Positions 1 through 16,436 of a stretch of 64,000 nt of DNA are shown here, piece after piece. Made by a program: the position numbers and the translations under genes. The notes below the pieces were generated by a model, which did no database searches, had not been told where the DNA came from, and saw nothing but the letters and a program-made list of their open reading frames with translations. Location of the stretch: contig CAVPCW010000012.1 in NCBI GenBank assembly GCA_963702555.1, forward strand, positions 372,001-436,000, written 5' to 3'. Origin of the DNA: CAMFLJ01 sp963702555. Its GTDB lineage: Bacteria; Actinomycetota; Acidimicrobiia; Acidimicrobiales; Acidimicrobilacustridaceae. Each line of letters begins with the position of its first letter. Within the stretch, counting starts at the first letter, position 1.

Positions 1-406
1 TGGTGCGCTCGACGTTGCGCACCCGGGGGTGGGCCCGCAGCCGCTCGTGGAGCTGGTTGTGGCCCACGTCGACGGCCACGACCTCGGCGGCGCCGTGCTG
101 GAGGGCACAGTCGGTGAAGCCGCCGGTCGAGGCGCCGCAGTCGAGCACCCGGGCGCCGTCGAGGAACGGCCCGAGGTCGAAGTGCTCGACCGCGCCCTCG
201 AGCTTGGCCCCGGCCCGGCTCACCCAGCGGGGCGGCGGTCCGTGCACGACGATGGCCTCACCGGGACCGACCTGGCGGGCGGCCTTGGTGGCGGGCGCCC
301 CGCCCACCGTCACCCGCCCGGCCGCGATGTCGGCCTGGGCCCGCTCCCGGCTCTCGGCCAGCCCCCGGCGCACCAGCTCGGCGTCGAGGCGCCGCCGGGT
401 GCTCAC
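1..406 (-). CDS. tlyA: TlyA-family rRNA 2'-O-methyltransferase (partial, runs off left edge)
   Basis: Methylates cytidine 2'-OH groups in 16S and 23S rRNA in the characterised family members. The visible N-terminal 135 residues begin STRRRLDAELVRRGLAESRE, an S4 RNA-binding domain, followed by WVSRAGAKLE and the SAM-binding stretch VLDCGASTGGFTDCALQ, then VAVDVGHNQL, all diagnostic of TlyA. The C-terminal half of the methyltransferase domain lies outside the window. The start is GTG, four bases after the stop of the upstream HAD gene, so the two are probably co-transcribed. The same HAD-tlyA pairing exists in mycobacteria. Confidence 0.93.
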   Translation of the reverse strand, partial: MSTRRRLDAELVRRGLAESRERAQADIAAGRVTVGGAPATKAARQVGPGEAIVVHGPPPRWVSRAGAKLEGAVEHFDLGPFLDGARVLDCGASTGGFTDCALQHGAAEVVAVDVGHNQLHERLRAHPRVRNVERT

Positions 407-410
407 GACC

Positions 411-1178
411 TCACGACCCGAGCACGTCGGCCACCAGGGTGGCCAGGTCGACGGCCGTGAGGTCGGCCGGCGGGTCGGTGGGGAGGTCGGCCTCGGTGGT
501 GACGCCGCTCAGCACCAGGCCGAAGCGGTAGCCCAGGGCCACGGCGAACCGGCCGTCGGTGTCGGGCCGGTCGCCCACCATCACGCCGTCGGGGCCGAGG
601 CGCTTCCGCACGAGCGCGGCGGCCGGCTCGTGGGGCTTGCCCGCGACCTCGGGCGTGACGCCCGCGGCGGTGACGATCGAGGCGAGGATGGCCCCTCCCC
701 CCGGCTTGATGCCGGTGTCCATCGGGTAGGTGGCGTCGTCGTTGGTGGCGAGCAGCCGGGCCCCGGCCCGGACCGCGGCCGAGGCGGTGTCCATGCGCTG
801 GTAGTCGAAGGTCGGGTGGTAGCCCACGACCACGACGTCGAACGGCCCCCCGGTGGCCTCGGGGGCGCTGGCGTCGACCACCTCGACCCCTCGGAGGGTG
901 AGCTCCTCGACGATGCCGGGGCCCCCGCACACGAGGGCCCGCTCGCCGGGCTGCACCATCCCGGCGGCCACCACCGCGGAGGTGACGATGTCGTCGCCGG
1001 GGTCGATGCCGTGGGCGCGGAGTCGCTCGGCCACCTGCGAGCGCCGGCCGAAGGAGTTGTTGGTCACGAAGGCGACGCGCTCCCCCGCGGCGCGCAGCCG
1101 GGCGATGGCCTCGGCCGAGCCGGGGATGGGGGTCTTCCCCAACCACACCACTCCGTCGAGGTCGAGCGCCCAGGCCAT
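411..1178 (-). CDS. HAD-superfamily (subclass IIA, NagD-like) phosphatase
   Basis: Predicted cytosolic sugar- or glycerol-phosphate phosphatase of 255 residues. Motif I is DLDGV with nucleophile D6 and acid/base D8; motif II is VTNNS near residue 38; the catalytic lysine is K181 in AGKPHEP; motif IV is GDRPDTD at 202-208. The cap between motifs II and III is of IIA type. Its position just upstream of tlyA matches Rv1692 of M. tuberculosis, described as a glycerol-3-phosphate phosphatase; I infer a similar role, but substrate cannot be read from sequence. Start is ATG. The divergent DUF1015 gene starts 95 bases away. Confidence 0.88.
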   Translation of the reverse strand: MAWALDLDGVVWLGKTPIPGSAEAIARLRAAGERVAFVTNNSFGRRSQVAERLRAHGIDPGDDIVTSAVVAAGMVQPGERALVCGGPGIVEELTLRGVEVVDASAPEATGGPFDVVVVGYHPTFDYQRMDTASAAVRAGARLLATNDDATYPMDTGIKPGGGAILASIVTAAGVTPEVAGKPHEPAAALVRKRLGPDGVMVGDRPDTDGRFAVALGYRFGLVLSGVTTEADLPTDPPADLTAVDLATLVADVLGS

Positions 1179-1261
1179 GGCCCGGAGTCTCCCACCTGCC
1201 CACCATCGACCCCACCACCCGCGTCATCCGGGGTTCAGCGGGGCGTTTCCGAGGGATCTGC

Positions 1262-1273
1262 TAGGACTGTGCC
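1262..1273 (+). promoter_or_regulatory. Putative -10 box of a leaderless promoter for the DUF1015 gene
   Basis: TAGGAC at 1262-1267 lies 6 bases before the GTG start. This spacing would place the transcription start on the start codon. The same TAGGNT-like box precedes several other genes in this window. Confidence 0.5.
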
Positions 1274-2479
1274 GTGCCTCGCTTCGAGCCCTTCCGTGGG
1301 ATCCGCTACGACGTCCACCATCTCGACCCGGCCCGGGTGACCGCCCCGCCGTACGACGTCATCAGCCCCGACGAGCGGGAGGCCCTCCTCGAAGAGGCCC
1401 CCCAGAACGTGGTGCGGATCGACCTGCCGCTGCCCGATCCCACCGACCCGATGTCCGACCCGTACGCCACGGCCGCGGCCCTGTTCCGCATGTGGCGCCA
1501 CGAGAACCTGCTGGTCGACGACGACGAGCCCTCGTTCACCGTGTACCGGATGGAGGCCCCCGACGAGGACGGCGTGGTGCGCCACACCACCGGCGTCATC
1601 GGGGCCATGGAGCTGAGCCGGCCCGGCGAGGGCGGCATCCTCCCCCACGAGTTCACGACCCCGAAGGCCAAGAGCGACCGCCTCGATCTGCTCCGGTCGA
1701 CCGTCGCCAACCTGTCGCCGGTGTGGGGCCTCTCGCCCGCCGCCGGGCTCACCGAGCTGCTCGAGTGCGACGACCGTCCCCTCGCCCACTTCGAGGCCGA
1801 CGGCGTGGTGCACACGGTGTGGCGGATCTCCGACCCCGCCCGGGTCGAGGCCATCGCCGCCGCCATCAGCGCCGAGCCCATCGTGATCGCCGACGGCCAC
1901 CACCGCTACGAGACCTCGCTCGCCTACCGCGACGAGCGCCGGGCCGCCTCCACCGACGGCACCGCCGGCGGGGCCGAGGCCGTGATGTGCTTCGTGGTGG
2001 AACTGGTCGACGACGAGCTCAACGTCGGGCCGATCCACCGCCTCCTCTCGGGCCTTCCCGACGACCTCGACCTGGTCGCCGCCCTCGAGCCGTTCTTCAC
2101 CGTCGAGCCCTTCGAGATCACCGGCACCGGCACGGTGCGCCGCCTCCAGGCGGAGGGGGCCCTCGGGCTCGTCACCGCCACCGACACCTGGCTGCTGCGC
2201 CCCCGGCCCGAGGCCATGGGCGAGGCCCGCGACCTCGACTCCAGCCGCCTCGACGTGGCCCTGGCGTCACTCGACGGCGTGTCGGTCGTCTACCAGCACG
2301 GTGTCGACCACATCCGCAACGCCGTCGCCAAGGGCGAGGCCCAGGCCGGCGTCCTCCTCCGCCCCGTCACCGTCACCCAGATCCTCGACATCGCCCACGG
2401 CGGCGAACGCATGCCCCCCAAGTCCACCTTCTTCTTCCCCAAACCCCGAACCGGCCTCATCTTCCGCGACCTCCACTGA
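1274..2479 (+). CDS. DUF1015 family protein
   Basis: A 401-residue cytosolic protein. It carries the family hallmarks: APPYDVIS near residue 24, LPHEFTTPKAKSDRL near residue 121, and IADGHHRYETSLAYR near residue 203. DUF1015 proteins are widespread; their biochemical role is not established, although a distant relation to ParB/SerK-like folds has been suggested for the group. The start is GTG with no clear ribosome binding site, which fits leaderless translation. The gene is alone on the plus strand, with the korA-korB operon ending towards it on the other strand 284 bases downstream. Confidence 0.9.
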   Translation: MPRFEPFRGIRYDVHHLDPARVTAPPYDVISPDEREALLEEAPQNVVRIDLPLPDPTDPMSDPYATAAALFRMWRHENLLVDDDEPSFTVYRMEAPDEDGVVRHTTGVIGAMELSRPGEGGILPHEFTTPKAKSDRLDLLRSTVANLSPVWGLSPAAGLTELLECDDRPLAHFEADGVVHTVWRISDPARVEAIAAAISAEPIVIADGHHRYETSLAYRDERRAASTDGTAGGAEAVMCFVVELVDDELNVGPIHRLLSGLPDDLDLVAALEPFFTVEPFEITGTGTVRRLQAEGALGLVTATDTWLLRPRPEAMGEARDLDSSRLDVALASLDGVSVVYQHGVDHIRNAVAKGEAQAGVLLRPVTVTQILDIAHGGERMPPKSTFFFPKPRTGLIFRDLH

Positions 2480-2763
2480 ACAACGACCAGCCCAAAAGGC
2501 TGATCGCCCATGTGACAGGTCCCGGGCAACCAGAGGTCCCCGCCCGAGAGAGCGCCACCCGGACCATCGAGCCCGAGCCGAGCGAGGCCTGTCGCCCCCT
2601 CAGGCGTCCGGGTGCGGTGTGCCAGACCGGTCCGACCTGTGGGCGGCTCCGCCACACGCGCAACGGTCGGCCCCTCACCGATGTGCGGAGCCGACCGTGG
2701 CGGAACGGGCTGGTGCACCGTGACCGGCCGCCTCCCGAGGCGACCGGCCGAACCGGAAAAGAC
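2480..2763. other. Non-coding region between convergent genes, rich in inverted repeats
   Basis: No ORF with normal codon use is present. Several GC-rich hairpins are visible: CAGCC/GGCTG at 2491-2505, GTGG...CCAC around 2639-2657, an 8-bp perfect stem CGGTCGGC/GCCGACCG at 2664-2697, and the probable korB terminator at 2724-2747. I do not recognise RNase P RNA, tmRNA or SRP RNA signatures here. It may be a termination region for both operons or an unrecognised small RNA. Confidence 0.4.
2724..2747 (-). terminator. Probable terminator hairpin of the korA-korB operon
   Basis: An 11-bp stem with a 2-base gap, CCGGTCGCCTC/GAGGCGGCCGG, starts 16 bases past the korB stop. The single non-Watson-Crick pair is a G-U wobble only on the minus-strand RNA, which supports this direction. 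There is no U-tract. Confidence 0.5.
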
Positions 2764-3772
2764 CTACTCGACGGTCCAGGTGGCGCCGGAGTAGAGCAGG
2801 GACTGGAGGTCGCCCGGGCCCTTGGCGTCATTGGAGGCGATCAGCTGCTCCCCCACCATCTCGGCGTACTCCGGCCGGTCGACGCTGCGGAACACGCCGA
2901 TCGGCGTGGGCTCGTAGGGGCCGTGGCTGAGGCGCGAGAGCTGGAAGGCGAGGCCGGCGTCGGTCTCGTCGTGGACCAGCAGGTTGGCCTCGCCGACCTC
3001 GGCCACGTCGACGATGCGGACGCGGCCGTCGTTGCCCATCATCACGCCCTTCTCGCTCTCGGCACCGAACCGGACGGGCTCGCCGTGCACCAGCGGGATC
3101 AGCATGGAGTCGCGGTTGGCCTTGCCCGTGACCCCCTCGAACGCACCGTCGTTGAAGACGTTGCAGTTCTGGAAGATCTCGACGAACGCCGCGCCCTTGT
3201 GGGCGTGGGCCGCGGTGAGCACGGCCTGCATGTGCTTGCGGTCCATGTCGTGGGTGCGGGCCACGAAGGTGGCCTCGGCCCCGATGGCGACGCTGATCGG
3301 GTTGAACGGGTGGTCGAGCGAGCCGAGCGGGGTCGACTTGGTGACCTTGCCGACCTCGCTGGTGGGCGAGTACTGGCCCTTGGTCAGACCGTAGATCTGG
3401 TTGTTGAACATCAGGATCGTCAGATCGACGTTGCGGCGCAGGGCGTGGATCAGGTGGTTGCCGCCGATCGACAGCATGTCGCCGTCGCCGCCGATGACCC
3501 AGATGTCGAGGTCGGGGCGGGCCACGGCGAGCCCGGTGGCGAACGCCGGAGCGCGGCCGTGGATCGTGTGCACCCCGTAGGTGTCCATGTAGTACGGGAA
3601 GCGGGCGGCGCAGCCGATGCCGGAGACGAAGACCGTCTTCTCGCGCCGCACGCCCAGCTCGGGCATGAGCGTCTGCACGGCGGCGAGGATGGTGTAGTCA
3701 CCGCAGCCAGGGCACCAGCGGGGCTCCTGGTCGGAGGTCCAGTCCTTGCGGGTGGTGATCGGGATGGTGGTG

Positions 3773-3780
<8 letters not shown>
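2764..3780 (-). CDS. korB: 2-oxoacid (2-oxoglutarate):ferredoxin oxidoreductase, beta subunit
   Basis: The thiamine-diphosphate and iron-sulfur subunit of the enzyme that oxidatively decarboxylates a 2-oxoacid to acyl-CoA with ferredoxin as acceptor. In 338 residues it shows WCPGCGDY (C23, C26), GIGCAARFP (C57) and a fourth cysteine C206 in NCNVFND for the [4Fe-4S] cluster, and the ThDP/Mg motif VIGGDGDMLSIGGNH at 95-109. The sequence is most like KorB, so 2-oxoglutarate is the likely substrate. Its ATG overlaps the korA stop by 8 bases. Residues 122-145 include FNNQIYGLTKGQYSPTS, conserved in this family. Confidence 0.93.
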
Positions 3781-5658
<1,878 letters not shown>

Positions 5659-5826
5659 GCAAACCCCTTTGTTTCGCTGTCCCGGCGCGTGAGCGTCGTG
5701 TCTGGTTGAGGGCGTCCGCAACGCGCGCGTCGCGGGTGTGAATCGACCGCGGGGCCGCGCTGATCAGACCGCGCTGCCCCTACCGGTCAGAGACGTCGGT
5801 CACGGTATCGCCTCCGCGACCGACCG

Positions 5827-5854
5827 GGTGGGAGGGCCGGTCGGCCCTCCCACC
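5827..5854 (-). terminator. Terminator-like hairpin after the aldolase gene
   Basis: A perfect 12-bp stem GGTGGGAGGGCC/GGCCCTCCCACC with a 4-base loop starts 7 bases past the aldolase stop. There is no U-tract. It separates the aldolase gene from the korA promoter region (5659-5826), where I see no other gene. Confidence 0.65.
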
Positions 5855-5861
5855 AGCGGTG

Positions 5862-6917
<1,056 letters not shown>

Positions 6918-7037
6918 GCCACTCCTCGATCGCACAGGTGCGCACCGGCACCTGATCCCTTGGGTCTGCGCGAGCCTACGCCCTCGGCCGCGCGCCAGTC
7001 AGAAGCCGGACGGCACCAGCGACGGGGGCCGGAAGAC

Positions 7038-7439
7038 CTAGCCCGTGGCCTCGAGGCCGGTGAGGGCTGCGGCCAGCGCCGCCCGCACCTTCGCCGGGGC
7101 CCGGGCGGGCACCACCCGCGTCGCCACGACCTCGGTGCGGCTGGCGGTGGCGCCACCCGCCCGGAAGAAGCGGCGCCGGACCCGGCCGACCACGACGACG
7201 TCGTCGCCGGCGGCCATGGCGGTCGCCGCGGCGGGCGGGTCGAACCAGGCGACGGGAACCGACTCGGCCCTCGGGGCGTCGCCGGCCGCGGGATCGGGGC
7301 GGACGGTGACGTCGTAGGCGACGAGGGCGCCACCGGACGGGAGCTGACGCGCCTCGGGGTCTCGGCTGAGCACCCCTCGCAGCACCACCAGGTTGGTGCC
7401 GGCGGGCGGGACGGGGACGGACGTTCGGGTCGTGGGCAT
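7038..7439 (-). CDS. Single-strand DNA-binding protein-like OB-fold protein
   Basis: A 133-residue protein with the SSB N-terminal pattern NLVVLRGVLSRDPEARQLPSG and YDVTVRPD, then a VPVAWFDP strand and DVVVVGRVRRRFFRAGG. It lacks the acidic DDDIPF-type tail that recruits partners in canonical SSB, and is shorter than housekeeping SSBs. I infer an accessory SSB paralogue, perhaps in recombination or competence; this is not proven. The ATG is preceded by GGGGGAGG, which lies inside a large hairpin (7446-7497). Confidence 0.75.
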   Translation of the reverse strand: MPTTRTSVPVPPAGTNLVVLRGVLSRDPEARQLPSGGALVAYDVTVRPDPAAGDAPRAESVPVAWFDPPAAATAMAAGDDVVVVGRVRRRFFRAGGATASRTEVVATRVVPARAPAKVRAALAAALTGLEATG

Positions 7440-7445
7440 GGGGCC

Positions 7446-7497
7446 TCCCCCACTCGGCGGCCGCAGGCAGGGCGCGGCCGCTCGGTCGTGTGGGGGA
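7446..7497 (-). promoter_or_regulatory. Nested hairpin that would hide the SSB-like gene's ribosome binding site
   Basis: The outer stem TCCCCCAC/GTGGGGGA (7446-7453 with 7490-7497) contains the GGGGGAGG Shine-Dalgarno sequence. The inner stem GCGGCCGC/GCGGCCGC (7457-7464 with 7474-7481) stacks below it. A putative -10 box TAGGGT at 7526-7531 on the minus strand would give a 5' UTR of about 80 bases containing this structure. Confidence 0.5.
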
Positions 7498-7567
7498 AGG
7501 TCGGCGGCCGAGGCCACCGGGGACCACCCTACGGAGGGGGTGTGACAGGCGGGCCCGACCGGGCGTG

Positions 7568-9175
7568 TCAGCGCAGGCTGCGGAGCCGGTCGCCGACGTC
7601 GGCGAAGTCCGGGTCGGCGGTGCGGATGCGCTGGAAGAGGTCGCGCGCCCGGGGCACCTCGCCCGCCCGCTCGTAGAGGTCGGCCAGCGTGTAGGCCCGC
7701 CGCAGGTGGTGGGGCCGCGGCCGCTTCGGGAAGGACCATCCGGCCTGGAGGAGGCGGATGGCGTCGACGACGCGGTCGCGGTCGGCCAACGAGCCGGCCA
7801 TGACGATGCGGCCCTCGGTGACCAGCTCGGCGTCCGGGGACGCCTCGCGCAGCTCGTTCCAGAGATCCTCGACCTGGGGCCACTGGCGCAGCGCCCGGTA
7901 GCAGTCGGCCAGCACCGGGTGCTGCTCGGTGGAGCCCGACAGGAGCCGGAAGGCCTCGAGCTCGCGCGCGGCCTGGGTCCAGTTCTCCTTGCGGTACAGC
8001 GTGAGCCCGTAGAGCTCGCGCACCGCCGGCACCGTGGGGGCCTCGTCGGAGAGCTTCTTCAGGATGCGGGCGGCGTCGCCGTAGCGGTCGTTCTCGAAGT
8101 GGTCGGCCGCTTCCCCGAGGCGGCGCTCGACGCGCTCGCTGCGGGCGTTGCCGACGGCCTTGGCCAGCTGCGCCTTGACCTCCTCGGCCAGGTCGAGGGG
8201 GGCCGGGTCGGCCGACGGGCGCCGGCGGGACGACGAGGCGCGCTTCACCGCCGAGGCGGCTTCGTCGCGCACCTCCTCGACCATCACCCAGTCCTCGGCG
8301 GCCCGGGCGTCGCGGGCGGCCCGGCGCTCGACGTCGGCGGCCTCGGCCGCCTTGGCGTCCTTGGGCGGAGCGGCTCGGCGGGCCGAGGTGGGGGCCCGGT
8401 TGGGTTGCGAGGCCTCGACGGCATCGCGCCACGCCCTCGAGGCGCCGGCGACGCGGCGGCCGGTGGCGGCTCCGGCGCCGCGACGGGCGACGCCGCCCCA
8501 GCTCTTGGGCGTGTCGATGGCGGGCTCGTCGTCCCAGGCCCGACCGCTCCCCTGGCGCTGACCGGCGTTGCCGCCCCGAGGGGCACTGCGCCGCGAGGCG
8601 CGGTCGTCGGCGCCGTCACGGGCGATGCCGGAGCGACCCGGGGCCGAGGATCGCGGCGCACCCGAGCGGCCCGAGCCACCCCGGTCGTCACGCTCGTAGC
8701 GGCCGGAGCTCGACGACGAGCTACGCGACGGCCCCGAAGGCCGACCCGAGCCGGCCCTGTCGTCCTTCTTCTTGTAGCGATCGGCGGTGGTCCGAGCCGG
8801 ACGATCCCGGTCGTCACGCTCGTCACGGTCGTAGCGACCGCCGGCGGATGACGATCGGCCCGAGGAGCCCGAACGACCGGTGCTGCTCGAGGAGCCCCGC
8901 GAGGGCGGGCCCGAACGGGTGCTGCCGCCGGGACCGCGACCAGAGGGGCGACCGGTGCCGGAGCCACCACTCGGACGGCCCGACCCGGAGCTCGAGCTCC
9001 CGCCGCGGCTCGCCGGACGACCGGAGCCGCCGGCGCCGGACGAGGAACCCGGGCGGCCCTTGCCGCCCGAACCGCTGGAACCGGAGCTACGCCCGGGCGC
9101 GCCGCTGCGACCGCCCGAGGCGGAAGGGCGGCCCCCACGGGGGCGCGAGGAACCAGAGGAATCAGGACGGGCCAT
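7568..9175 (-). CDS. TPR-repeat protein with long low-complexity Ser/Gly/Arg N-terminus
   Basis: 535 residues. About the first 240 are almost only Ser, Gly, Arg, Pro and Asp, with repeated RSGSSGR and RYDRDERDD-like runs, and are predicted disordered. Residues from about 330 to the end form TPR-like helix pairs: AADHFENDRYGDAARILKKL, VRELYGLTLYRKENWTQAAR, ADCYRALRQWPQVEDLWNEL and LADLYERAGEVPRARDLFQR. There is no signal peptide or membrane segment. The neighbourhood (tyrS, HAD, tlyA) matches Rv1691 of M. tuberculosis, a TPR protein, so this is probably its orthologue with an expanded tail. Function unknown. ATG chosen because TAGGTT sits seven bases upstream. Confidence 0.8.
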   Translation of the reverse strand: MARPDSSGSSRPRGGRPSASGGRSGAPGRSSGSSGSGGKGRPGSSSGAGGSGRPASRGGSSSSGSGRPSGGSGTGRPSGRGPGGSTRSGPPSRGSSSSTGRSGSSGRSSSAGGRYDRDERDDRDRPARTTADRYKKKDDRAGSGRPSGPSRSSSSSSGRYERDDRGGSGRSGAPRSSAPGRSGIARDGADDRASRRSAPRGGNAGQRQGSGRAWDDEPAIDTPKSWGGVARRGAGAATGRRVAGASRAWRDAVEASQPNRAPTSARRAAPPKDAKAAEAADVERRAARDARAAEDWVMVEEVRDEAASAVKRASSSRRRPSADPAPLDLAEEVKAQLAKAVGNARSERVERRLGEAADHFENDRYGDAARILKKLSDEAPTVPAVRELYGLTLYRKENWTQAARELEAFRLLSGSTEQHPVLADCYRALRQWPQVEDLWNELREASPDAELVTEGRIVMAGSLADRDRVVDAIRLLQAGWSFPKRPRPHHLRRAYTLADLYERAGEVPRARDLFQRIRTADPDFADVGDRLRSLR

Positions 9176-9188
9176 GCGGAACAACCTA
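9176..9188 (-). promoter_or_regulatory. Putative leaderless -10 box for the TPR gene
   Basis: TAGGTT at 9183-9188 (minus strand) is seven bases before the ATG. Confidence 0.45.
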
Positions 9189-9225
9189 TCGGCAGGAGGG
9201 CATGCCCACGGACGGGGGCCCGGGG

Positions 9226-9259
9226 CGAAAACGAAGAAAGGGCCCCTTTCGGGGCCCCT
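9226..9259 (-). terminator. Intrinsic terminator of the rRNA operon
   Basis: A 7-bp stem GGGCCCC/GGGGCCC closed by a GAAA tetraloop (9240-9257) is followed on the minus strand by TTTCTTCGTTTTC, a U-rich tail. It lies 14 bases past the 5S 3' end. This is the only classical U-tract terminator I see in the window. Confidence 0.88.
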
Positions 9260-9271
9260 CCTTACTGAGAA

Positions 9272-9388
<117 letters not shown>

Positions 9389-9469
9389 ATCTTTGTCAAG
9401 AGAGTGGCGCCATCAGAGATGGCAGCCGTCCCCTCTCGAGAACTCCACAGCGAGCACGAACATCATTGT

Positions 9470-14408
<4,939 letters not shown>

Positions 14409-14623
14409 ATCTCGGCCCACCCCGAAGGGCGAACCACGATCGCTTTGAAAAGTCCGAGAGAGAGGGGCTCTCCTCTCTGAATCTCGAAGATTGGTGTCAA
14501 TCGGGTTAGGACTGACACCTGGAATTGCTAGGTGAACGATCACGACTCGTACGACCACCCTGCGCCGAAGCACAAAGCTTGGGTGGACGCCGTGGCGGTG
14601 ATCGCCCGCACTGGCTTTTTCGT

Positions 14624-14645
14624 CCTCTGTTCCGTTTTCAAGGAG
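14624..14645 (-). other. 5' half of the 16S rRNA precursor processing stem
   Basis: CTCCTTGAAAACGGAACAGAGG (minus strand, quoted in part: AACGGAACAGAGG) pairs over most of its length with 12699-12720 in the spacer. The two halves enclose 16S rRNA and are a likely RNase III substrate. Confidence 0.75.
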
Positions 14646-14784
14646 CACCGGACCGAGAAGGCAAGGCCTGAACTCGGCGCACTCTGTGCCGGCCCCCCTG
14701 CAACGAGCGAGGCTCGTGCGGTTGGGACCGTTCTGCTCCGGTCTCTACTTCGCTAGGCGAAGCTGCTCTCCGGAGCGGAGAGCC

Positions 14785-14813
14785 ACCCTAGCGGGGCCCA
14801 CTGGACTGTGCAA
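14785..14813 (-). promoter_or_regulatory. rRNA operon promoter P2
   Basis: TTGCAC (-35, 14808-14813), 17 bases, then TAGGGT (-10, 14785-14790) on the minus strand, about 375 bases upstream of the 16S 5' end. Confidence 0.75.
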
Positions 14814-14919
14814 CTCGGGGGCAGAGGGACCCTCGATCGTGCTGAGGAGCCGTGCGTTCCGTGCTGCGTCCGGGGGGACCCACCCAACCGGTCAGACCGG
14901 CTGTGGTGGCGGAAGGGAG

Positions 14920-14948
14920 AAGTTAGCAGGCCGTTCACACTGGTGCAA
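14920..14948 (-). promoter_or_regulatory. rRNA operon promoter P1
   Basis: TTGCAC (-35, 14943-14948), 17 bases, then TAACTT (-10, 14920-14925) on the minus strand. The -35 is identical to that of P2 135 bases downstream. The rest of 14409-15066 (tyrS to 16S) holds only the leader and no gene that I can support. Confidence 0.7.
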
Positions 14949-15033
14949 CCCAGTGGGAAGTGGCCCTTGTCACTCCCACCCGTTCGGAGCTGCAGAAGCA
15001 GTTCTTCGGGGCCGATGAACACTACCCGTTCTG

Positions 15034-15057
15034 GACCAGGATGCAATTCGCCTGGTC
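15034..15057 (-). terminator. Possible tyrS terminator hairpin
   Basis: A 7-bp stem GACCAGG/CCTGGTC with a 10-base loop starts 9 bases past the tyrS stop. There is no U-tract, so it is weak evidence of termination. Confidence 0.4.
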
Positions 15058-15066
15058 AGGCCGTCG

Positions 15067-16344
15067 TCAAACTTCCGTCAGACGGATGACATAGCGCTGC
15101 TTCTTGCCCTTGCGCACCATGGCCCAGCGGCCCTCGACGAGGTCGTCGGCGGTGAGCGCCCGGTCGGCGGGCACCGATTCGTCGTTGAGGTACAGCCCGC
15201 CCTGCTCCGCCAGGCGCCGCCCCTCGCTCTTGGACTTCAGGCCGTCGTGCTCCACCAGCAGGTCGATCAGGGGCCGGCCGAGGTCGTCGGGCCCCACGGG
15301 CACGTTCGGGAGGCTGGCGGCGAGCTCGTCCCACTCCCCTGCGTCGAGGTCGACGGCGGCGCGGGTGAAGCCCTGGCTGGCCCCCGCGGCCCGTTCGGCC
15401 TCGTCGTCGCCGTGCACGAGGGCGGTGACGGCCCGGGCGAGCACCTGTTGGGCCGCCCGGCGCTCCGGGGCCTCGGCGTGGTGGGCCATGACCTCGGCCA
15501 CCTCGGCCACCGGCAGCAGCGTCAACTGCAGCAGGAAGCGTTCGACGTCGCGGTCGTCGACGTTCACGAAGTACTGGTAGAAGGCGTAGGGCGTGGTGCG
15601 CTCGGCGGAGAGCCACACCGCCCCGTCGACCGACTTGCCGAACTTCTGGCCGTCGGCCCGGGTCACCAGCGGGACCGTGAGGCCATGGACGTGGCCACCG
15701 CTCGTACGGCGGATCAGGTCGATGCCGGCGGTGATGTTGCCCCACTGGTCGGACCCGCCGACCTGGAGCTCGACGCCCATGGTGTCGTACAGGTGCCGGT
15801 AGTCGTTGGCCTGCAGGAGCATGTAGCTGAACTCCGTGAACGAGATGCCGGCCTCGCTCTCGACCCGGGCCTTCACCGACTCCTTGGCCAACATGGTGTT
15901 GACCGTGACGTGCTTGCCCACGTCACGCAGGAACTCGAGCACGCCCATGGGCTCGGTCCAGTCCCGGTTGTCGACCAGGCGGGCCTGTCCGGGCCCGTCG
16001 GTGAAGTCGAGGAGGCGCTCGAGCTGGCCCTTGATGGCCGCCAGGTTGCGGTCGAGGGTGTCGCGGTCGAGCAGGTTGCGCTCCGAGGACCGCCCGCCGG
16101 GGTCGCCGATCATGCCGGTGGCCCCTCCGGCCAGGGCGACGGGCCGGTGGCCGAACACCTGGAAGCGGCGCAGCAGCAGAAGGGGCACGAGGTTGCCCAC
16201 ATGGAGGCTGTCTGCGGTGGGGTCGAAGCCCGCATAGACCGTGACCGGCCCCTCACCCAGGCGCTCGCGGAGCGCGCTCGGGTCGGTGGAGTCGTGGAGC
16301 AGGCCCCGGGCCTGCAGGTCGTCGAGGATGTCGGCGAGGCTCAC
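15067..16344 (-). CDS. tyrS: Tyrosyl-tRNA synthetase
   Basis: Charges tRNA-Tyr with tyrosine. The 425-residue class I synthetase has the HIGH-type motif HVGN at 48-51, the tyrosine/tRNA region VGGSDQWGNITAG near 195-207, and the KMSKS-type motif KFGKS at 234-238. The C-terminal S4 domain is seen from about residue 355 (GLKSKSEGRRLAEQGGLYLN). Start is ATG. It is the last protein gene before the rRNA operon, which reads in the same direction but has its own promoters. The placement next to the arginine genes is the same as in mycobacteria. Confidence 0.96.
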   Translation of the reverse strand: MSLADILDDLQARGLLHDSTDPSALRERLGEGPVTVYAGFDPTADSLHVGNLVPLLLLRRFQVFGHRPVALAGGATGMIGDPGGRSSERNLLDRDTLDRNLAAIKGQLERLLDFTDGPGQARLVDNRDWTEPMGVLEFLRDVGKHVTVNTMLAKESVKARVESEAGISFTEFSYMLLQANDYRHLYDTMGVELQVGGSDQWGNITAGIDLIRRTSGGHVHGLTVPLVTRADGQKFGKSVDGAVWLSAERTTPYAFYQYFVNVDDRDVERFLLQLTLLPVAEVAEVMAHHAEAPERRAAQQVLARAVTALVHGDDEAERAAGASQGFTRAAVDLDAGEWDELAASLPNVPVGPDDLGRPLIDLLVEHDGLKSKSEGRRLAEQGGLYLNDESVPADRALTADDLVEGRWAMVRKGKKQRYVIRLTEV

Positions 16345-16436
16345 GGTCGGTCACTCTCCCCGCTCCGGCCCGCCCCGTCCAGCCCGTTCGGGCGCTCCGA
16401 CTGGCGGGCGCAGCCGTGCCGGGCCACAGTGACCCC

